The notes under the pieces: generated by a model
Seen by the model: the letters and a program-made list of their open reading frames with translations, nothing else
Database searches by the model: none
Told to the model about the DNA's origin: nothing
Made by a program: the position numbers and the translations under genes
In this document: piece by piece, positions 58,176 to 64,000 of the stretch
Layout of the letters: every line of letters starts with the position of its first letter
Position numbering within the stretch: position 1 is the stretch's first letter
From: Capsicum annuum
Taxonomy: Eukaryota; Streptophyta; Magnoliopsida; Solanales; Solanaceae
Assembly: GCF_002878395.1 (NCBI RefSeq)
Contig: NC_061120.1
Coordinates: 116,672,705 to 116,736,704 of the forward strand
Direction of reading: 5' to 3'
DNA length: 64,000 bases

Positions 58176-59298
58176 ATGGCTCCTAAAAAAAGAAATAGGA
58201 ATCAGTCAGCCCCTTAGCCTGAAGAACCTTTAGGCAAATATATTTCTCATGCAGAATTTAGAGCTATATTCACTACTCTTGGTTAGTCAGTTATTGCTCA
58301 AAATGAATGACCATTCATCGTTCTAGCCAACCAGTGGCCAATTTAGCTGCAGCCAGGATTTGGGACTTTACTTAAATGAATCCTCCATTCTTTCTTGAGT
58401 CTAAGTCAGATGAGGACCCTCAGGAATTCATCGATTAGGTTCAGAAGGTTACAGATGTTATGGGGGTTTGAGCTATTAAGAGTGCAAAGCTAGATGCATA
58501 TCAGTTGTAGGATGTTGCTCACACTTGATACAAATAGTGGAAGTCAGAAAGGTTAATTGATGCAGGGCCTATAAAGTGGCAGGAGTTTGTCACAATATTC
58601 TTAGAGAGCTTCTTTACCCTAGAGATGAGAGAAGCCAAGGTGTTAGAATTTATCAACCTCAGGAAGGGTAACATGATGTTGAAAGAGTATTCTATTAAAT
58701 TTACTCAATTGGCCAGATAAGCTCCTCATGTTGTTGCATACAATAGGGCCAAGATGAGTAAGTTTGTTTCTGGGGTGAATAATAACATGGTCAATCAGTG
58801 TAGGTATACGCTATTTAATAGTGACATAAATTTATCCAGGCTTATGACTCATTCTCAGCAGATAGAAGATCAAAAGATTAAGATGAGGAAAAAGAAGAAT
58901 AAGAGAGCATAGACAAATAGTTTCAACTTTGCTCAGCATAAATCAGAAGGAGGAAATCTATCTCAATTTTGTCTTAATACGTTAGTTCAATATCCTTTAT
59001 TAGCTAGTGCTCTAGCTCTTAAGTTCAGGGATGGTAATAAAGATAGGGTGCTAGGCTCTAAGTCTCAGGAGAGTGTCAGCAATGCCCAAACTAATCCCCT
59101 TTGTTAGACTTATGGTAAGATCCTCAAGGGTGTTTGCAGAGCTGGTAGCAATGTCTGTTTCAGATGTTGCAAGCCAGGCCACATAGTCAGAGATTTTCCC
59201 AGTCAGGTTATCAGGTTTAGAAAAAATATTTCTCAGCTCAGTCTGGTCGCCCAACTCAGCAGGGTGCCATATGCAGTGCTACTAGTGGGCAATGTCTA
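58176..59298 (+). pseudogene. Element C gag, broken
   Basis: Starts MAPKKRNRNQSAP at 58176, the usual start of this gag. After several stops come MNPPFFLESKSDEDPQEFID near 58378, then KWQEFVTIFLESFFTLEMRE and LEFINLRKGNMMLKEYSIKF near 58650-58700 (retrotransposon gag core). The zinc knuckle CFRCCKPGHIVRDF near 59157 has lost its last Cys. The frame changes at least twice. Many stops are TAG or TGA where CAG, TGG or CGA is expected. Confidence 0.75.
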
Positions 59299-59339
59299 AA
59301 CAAACTCTATACTCTCTAGTCCTAGCAAGATTAAGAAAA

Positions 59340-59720
59340 TTCTCCTGGTGTGGTTACTGGTATGTTACAGATCTTTCATGTGCATCTTTATGCTTTGCTA
59401 GATCCAGGAGTTTCTTTGTCTTTTATTACTCCTTATATAGCAGTTTATTTTGAAGTCATTCCAGAAATTCTAGCAGAGCCCTTCTCAGTCTCTACCTCAG
59501 TTGGTAAAACTATTATAGCCCGATGGGAATATAGGAACTACCTAATTATGATATTTTAGAAAGTCACTTGAGCAGACTTAGTTAAATTAGAGATGACTGA
59601 TTTTGATGTCATTCCCAATATGGATTGGCTTCATTCCTTCTATGCCACAGTCGACTAAAGAAACAAAATTATCCAATTTTTGTTTCTGAATGAACTCTTC
59701 CTAGAATGGAAGGGTAATGT
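59340..59720 (+). pseudogene. Element C protease, inactive
   Basis: Open at 59350-59559. The active-site loop reads LLDPGVSLSF, where Asp-Ser/Thr-Gly-Ala is expected, so the catalytic Asp is present but its partner residues are changed. The closing block is DFDVIPNMDWLHSFYATVD near 59600-59660. It is normally cut from the gag-pol polyprotein. Confidence 0.75.
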
Positions 59721-59859
59721 ATCTGCTTTTAGAGGTCAGCTTGTTTCCTACCTTCGGGCACAGAAAATGATATCTAAAGGATGTGTCTATTATCTTGTTT
59801 GAGTTAAAGACACTAGTTTTGAAACTCCCAATCTTTATTCAGTCCCAGTCATGAATTAA

Positions 59860-60725
59860 TATTCAGATATCTTTCCAAAAGATCTTTCGCAAATTTCTCC
59901 CCAAAGGTAAATAGACTTCGGCATTGATCTTCTTCCAGATACTCAACTTATATCTATTCCACCATACAGAATGGCACTAGTAAAAATCAGAGAACTAAAA
60001 AAACAGTTGAATGATCTCTTAAATAAGGGATTTATTAGACCTAGTGTGTCCCTGTGGGGTGCATTAGTCTTATTCGTGCGAAAGAAAGATGGTTCTATCT
60101 GAATGTTTATAGATTACCATTAACTAGATAAAGTCATGGTCAAGAACAAGTATCCACTTCCCAGAATTGATGACTTGTTTAACCAACTTCAGGGTGCTAG
60201 TTATTTCTCTAAGATGGACCTCAGATCCGGCTATCATTATCTCTGAGTCAGAGAATGTGACATTCCAAAAATGACTTTCCATACTCGGTATGGTCACTTT
60301 GAATTCCTAGTCAAGTCCTTTGGTTTTATCAATGCCCCACTAACTTTCATGGACTTGATGAACTGAATGTTCAAGTAGCACTTGGACATGTTCGTCATAA
60401 TATTTATAGATGATATTCTAGTCTGTTCCCACAATGAACATGATCATGCAGACCATCTCAGAATTGTACTTCAGACTCTTAGAGATCATCACCTATTTGC
60501 CAAATTCACCAAGTGCAAATTTTGGCTAAGGTTAGTAGAATTCCTTGGACATATTGTTTTAGGTGATGGCATTAGTGTAGATCCCCAAAAGACCGAAGCA
60601 GTAAGAAACTGGCCTAGACCTGTCTCTCCATCAAATATTAGGAGTTTCTTAGGTTTGGATGGCTATTACGTGAGGTTTGTTGAGGGATTTTCTTTTATTG
60701 CATCCCCTATATCCAGATTGACTTA
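59860..60725 (+). pseudogene. Element C reverse transcriptase, broken
   Basis: [20 protein letters not shown] near 59950, [20 protein letters not shown] near 60030, then [32 protein letters not shown] (motif A, Asp kept), [17 protein letters not shown], and [11 protein letters not shown] (catalytic box kept) at about 60394-60426. The downstream open frame to 60726 holds the thumb and connection, [17 protein letters not shown]. Five or so stops, mostly from C-to-T changes. Confidence 0.8.
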
Positions 60726-60769
60726 GAAAAAAGTCAAGTTTTAGTGGTAGATCTTTTTGAGAAGAGTTT

Positions 60770-61231
60770 TTAGGAGTTGAAGAGTCGACTCTCCTCAGCT
60801 TTAGTCCTAGCTCTTCCTGATGGTTCATATGGTTTCATAGTGTATTATGATTCATCCAGAGTAGGTTTGGGTTGTGTCCTCATGCAGGATGGTAAGGTCA
60901 TAGACTACGCCTCCAGAAAACTTAAACCCCATAAGAAGAATTATCCTAATCATAATCTTGAGTTAGCAGCCGTAGTATTTGCCTTAAAATTTAGAGGTAT
61001 TATCTATACAGAATTCATGTAGATGTGTTCACAGATCATAAGAGCCTTCAATATGTCTTTTCTCAGAAAGATCTCAATCTTTGTCAGAGAAGGTGGTTAG
61101 AGATCTTGAAAGATTATGACATGAGTGTCCTTTATCATCCAGGCAAGGCCAATGTAGTGGCCAATGCTCTCAGTAGACTATCTAAGGGTAGTGTTGCTCA
61201 TGTTGAGGACAATAAAAAGAAGTTAGCTTAG
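60770..61231 (+). pseudogene. Element C RNase H, frameshifted once
   Basis: Open at 60777-61022 with [18 protein letters not shown] (first Asp) and [14 protein letters not shown] (Glu). After a frameshift near 61020 it continues at 61025-61231 with [16 protein letters not shown] (third Asp) and [13 protein letters not shown], where the usual last Asp is Asn. Otherwise well preserved. Confidence 0.8.
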
Positions 61232-61259
61232 GATGTCCATCATCTTACCATACTAGGTA

Positions 61260-62340
61260 TTCAATTAGTCAATACAGAGGAGGGTGATATATGGGTTTAG
61301 AGTAGTTTAAAATCATCTGTAGTTTCTAAGGTGAAAGAAAACCAAGATAGAGATCCCAGTTTAGTCAATTTGAAAGAGTCAGTTAAAAATCAGAAAGTGG
61401 AGGTTTTATCCCAAGGGGGATATGGTGTTCTGTATTGTCAAGGTCGTCTGTGTGTTCCAGCTGTAGATGACTTAAGGCAGAGAATTCTTGTAGAAGCGCA
61501 TGGTGAGCACTACTCTTTTCATCCTGGGGCCACAAAGATGTACTGTGACTTGCGGAAGATCTATTGGTGGAGTGGAATGAAGAGGGATGTTGTAGAATTT
61601 GTGGCTAAGTGCTCTATATGTTAGCGGGTTAAGATAGAGCATTAAAATCCTAGTAGACCTATGAAGGAGTTCATTATTCCTACTTGGAAGTGGGAAGAAG
61701 TGAACATAGATATTGTGATGGGTTTGCCTTAAATTCATCGTCAGTATCATTCAGTTTGGGTCGTTGTAGATAGGATGACTAAGTCATCTTATTTCCTCCC
61801 AGTTTATACCTCTTAGTCAGCTAAGGATTATGCCAAACTCTAAATCAGAGAGTTGGTAAGATTGCATGGTATTTCATTATCTATTATCTCAGACGGAGGT
61901 ACCTAGTTCATCTTTTATTTCTGGAAAGCGTTCCAAAGGGTTCTTGGTACGTAAATTCTTCTCAGTACAGCCTTTCATCTTCAGACAGATGGTCATGTAG
62001 AAAAGACCATTCAGACACTAGAAAATATGTTGCGGGCGTGTCCAATTGATTTCAAGGGTAGTTGGGATGGCCACTTGCCTTTGATTGAGTTTACATACAA
62101 AAATAGGTATCATTCAAGTATTTGGATGTCTCTATTCGAAGATCTCTATGGTAAGAGGTGCAGATCTCTAATCTTTTGGTTCGAATTTAGTGAGGTATTA
62201 GTTATGGGGCTGGACTTAGTATTCGATGCCTTAGAGAAAGTCCAATTGATCATAGAAAGACTCTAGGATCCTCAGAGCTAATAGAAGTCTTATGCAGATA
62301 TGAGTAGAAAGGATCTCGAGATTGAGATTGGTGACTATAT
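61260..62340 (+). pseudogene. Element C integrase, broken
   Basis: Open at 61331-61624 with the zinc-binding domain, His pair in EAHGEHYSFHPGATK and Cys pair in KCSIC (a stop follows). The catalytic core has VNIDIVMGLP (first Asp) near 61700, ISDGGT (second Asp) near 61890, and VEKTIQTLENML with its Glu near 62000. The C-terminal piece at 62027-62266 includes DGHLPLIEFTYKNRYHSS. All three acidic residues are still present despite about nine stops. Confidence 0.8.
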
Positions 62341-62753
62341 CTATCTAAAGATCTCTCCCATGAAGGGAGTGAAAAGGTTTGGCAAGAAGGGAAATCTCAG
62401 TCCTCGATATATCGGTCCCTTCAAAATTCTCAGTCTCTTCGGCAAATCTAGCCTCAGTTAATCCAGTCTTCCATATCTTTTTGTTCAAGAAGTGCATAGG
62501 TGACCTAGAGGTTTTAGTCCCTATTAAAAGCATAGGTATTCAAAACAGCCTCTCTTATAAAGAGATTTTAGTCAAAATTCTAGACTATCAGACTCGTAGA
62601 CTGACGAACAAAGAAGTCCCTTTAGTCAAAGTTCTTGGGTGGAATCAGTATATTGAGGGATCTACTTGGGAGGAAAAAGAAGACATGAATACCAAGTATC
62701 CTCACCTCTTCTCCGCTAACACAGATCTAGCTCAAGGTAACAGTTCTCCTTAA
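62280..62753 (+). pseudogene. Element C integrase C-terminus and chromodomain
   Basis: YADMSRKDLEIEIGDYIYLK near 62294, GVKRFGKKGNLSPRYIGPF near 62360, a short deletion and frame change near 62440, then KKCIGDLEVLVPIKS. The chromodomain reads SLSYKEILVKILDYQTRR, NKEVPLVKVLGWNQYIEG and STWEEKEDMNTKYPHLF, to a stop at 62753. The chromodomain places the element in the chromoviruses. Confidence 0.8.
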
Positions 62754-62900
62754 GCTTTTTAGTTTTCATGTCCAGATTTCAGTTACAACTTGATATCTGC
62801 CTTATACTCAGGATTCCATTTTAAAATTGGGTACTAAGTACCGTTACATATTCAATTATATGTTCATGCATCATATTAGTCATGTATTCATGCATCAGAC
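62754..62900 (+). other. Element C 3' untranslated stretch, polypurine tract deleted
   Basis: Resembles the 49745-49860 stretch of element D but stops before the polypurine tract, running directly into LTR interior at 62901. Confidence 0.6.
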
Positions 62901-64000
62901 ATGTATCCTTAATTATTACATGTGTTGATGATTGTATAACCAAAGCATGCTCCCCACATATTTGATTAAAAGCCTATATAAAGGAAAGATACCATACTAG
63001 TATGATATTATAAAATCCCCCTTTATGTACAAGTTTATGCATGCCACATGTTTGATGAAATACCTCAATAATTGAATTATGAATGGTGATGTGGGTTATG
63101 TATTCAAGAAAGTCATGCCTTGTCAGTTTCTTTCCATCGAGTCCTGGGGTACTTGTACCTGACAATTTAGTTGTGTGCCTAGAGCCAGTGTTGTGTTTTC
63201 ATGATATCCTTAGTCAAGCCATGATCCATAGAACTCAGTCAGTCATGTGACTCAAGAAAGATCAGTAATACAGTAATCTTAGTACTATTCCATTATTCAA
63301 CATCAGTTTATTCAATCTAGTTAGTTCAGTAATCCATGATCAGTGTCTATTTAGATAAGAGTAGGAATTAGCACTGAGTGAACCCAAGGATGGGAACACA
63401 CACTGTTAGATGAGGGTGTGATTCTTAGAAGTTATCGTTGCATTCCAAAACTATGTAGCCAGCATAGGTTTAGACATTTACACTATCAGATGAGGGTTGA
63501 TGAGGTGGATAAGCACTATTAGATGAGGGCCCCATCATTCTCTTTTAGGGACACTGTCCGATGAGGGTCACTAACAACCTTTACTTACTAGTGGCGCGGT
63601 ATTGACACCCTTCCAATTGGAGTTACAGATTGAACCCCAACATAGCCATAATGGAGCATTAGGGGCATGTCAGTTAGATAACCACTTCCCATAGTTTTAG
63701 TTACAGAATCAGGACTGTCAGATACAATTATTCAGTCTTAGTAATAGAACTCAGATAGTTGTACTACTTCCAGATACAGTCAACTCAGCTACAGTATAGA
63801 ACTCAGCTAGTTCTATCATATTTAGGACTGTCAGATATAGTCACTTATGTCATCAGTTTTATCAATCATCAAAATTCAATTATCACACATATTAGTTATC
63901 AGTAAACTTAAGTTATCATAATCTCAGATGTAGTTACTATGTATTCATGCATGTATTCTCACATTCATATTAGTTAGTTAGACAGTATTGTTCATGTATA
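62901..64000 (+). repeat. 3' LTR of element C, start deleted, end outside window
   Basis: ATGTATCCTTAATTATTACA at 62901 aligns with 56314 in the 5' LTR and the two remain colinear to the window end. The first 865 bases of the LTR are missing. By eye about ten differences in the first 200 bases. Confidence 0.85.

Larger units (their letters stand above)
55449..64000 (+). mobile_element. Tekay/Del chromovirus element C, most complete, right end outside window
   Basis: 5' LTR, tRNA-iMet primer site, gag with zinc knuckle, protease, RT, RNase H, integrase, chromodomain and a partial 3' LTR, all in one orientation. It is inserted into an Athila-like integrase. The two LTRs differ at roughly one base in twenty over the first 200 aligned bases by eye, so it is the youngest element judged here. 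It is still dead: many stops in gag and pol, and catalytic changes in protease. Confidence 0.85.

Overview
This window is AT-rich nuclear DNA from a flowering plant, most likely in Solanaceae. The evidence is layered decayed Ty3/gypsy elements of two plant lineages: Athila-like elements with a tRNA-Asp-type primer site, and Tekay/Del chromoviruses with a tRNA-iMet primer site and a C-terminal chromodomain. There is also the 3' end of a plant RTE LINE and an endogenous pararetrovirus (EPRV) of the solendovirus/cavemovirus type known from tobacco, tomato and potato relatives. I cannot name the species from the sequence. I see no host protein gene, rRNA or tRNA gene. Every coding region is a pseudogene.

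Layout. 1-5145: 3' part of an Athila-like element on + (gag, protease, long 3' region, LTR). 5150-6560: minus-strand LTR-like fragment. 6561-9279: complete minus-strand Tekay-type solo LTR. 9281-18290: three related minus-strand LTR-like repeats in tandem, interrupted by an RTE LINE tail. 18373-28030: the EPRV on minus. In its own 5'-3' direction (high to low coordinates) it carries coat protein, movement protein, protease, RT, RNase H, transactivator-like ORF, intergenic promoter region, then the first coat-protein ORF start. It contains a 0.9 kb tandem duplication, a second diverged ORF1 start, and a 100-N gap whose flanks show it is an assembly artefact. 28031-34993: fragmentary LTR-like sequence and unassigned AT-rich DNA. 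34994-41817: minus-strand Tekay element B, whose chromodomain is split by a solo LTR (E) with a perfect GATTG target duplication. 41818-54613: one minus-strand Athila-like element (Athila-2), split inside gag by a + strand Tekay element D (about 47073-52236). 54614-55448: + strand Athila RNase H/integrase piece, cut by Tekay element C (55449 to beyond the window), the most complete element here.

The elements carry the expected gag-protease-RT-RNase H-integrase order. Every copy has many stops, frameshifts or lost catalytic residues, so none looks autonomous. The points most worth following are the EPRV (two protease-like domains in a row, duplicated CP/MP junction, diverged second ORF1 start), the assembly fold-back at the gap, and a variable short-repeat cassette found at the same place, just upstream of the promoter, in several LTR families.
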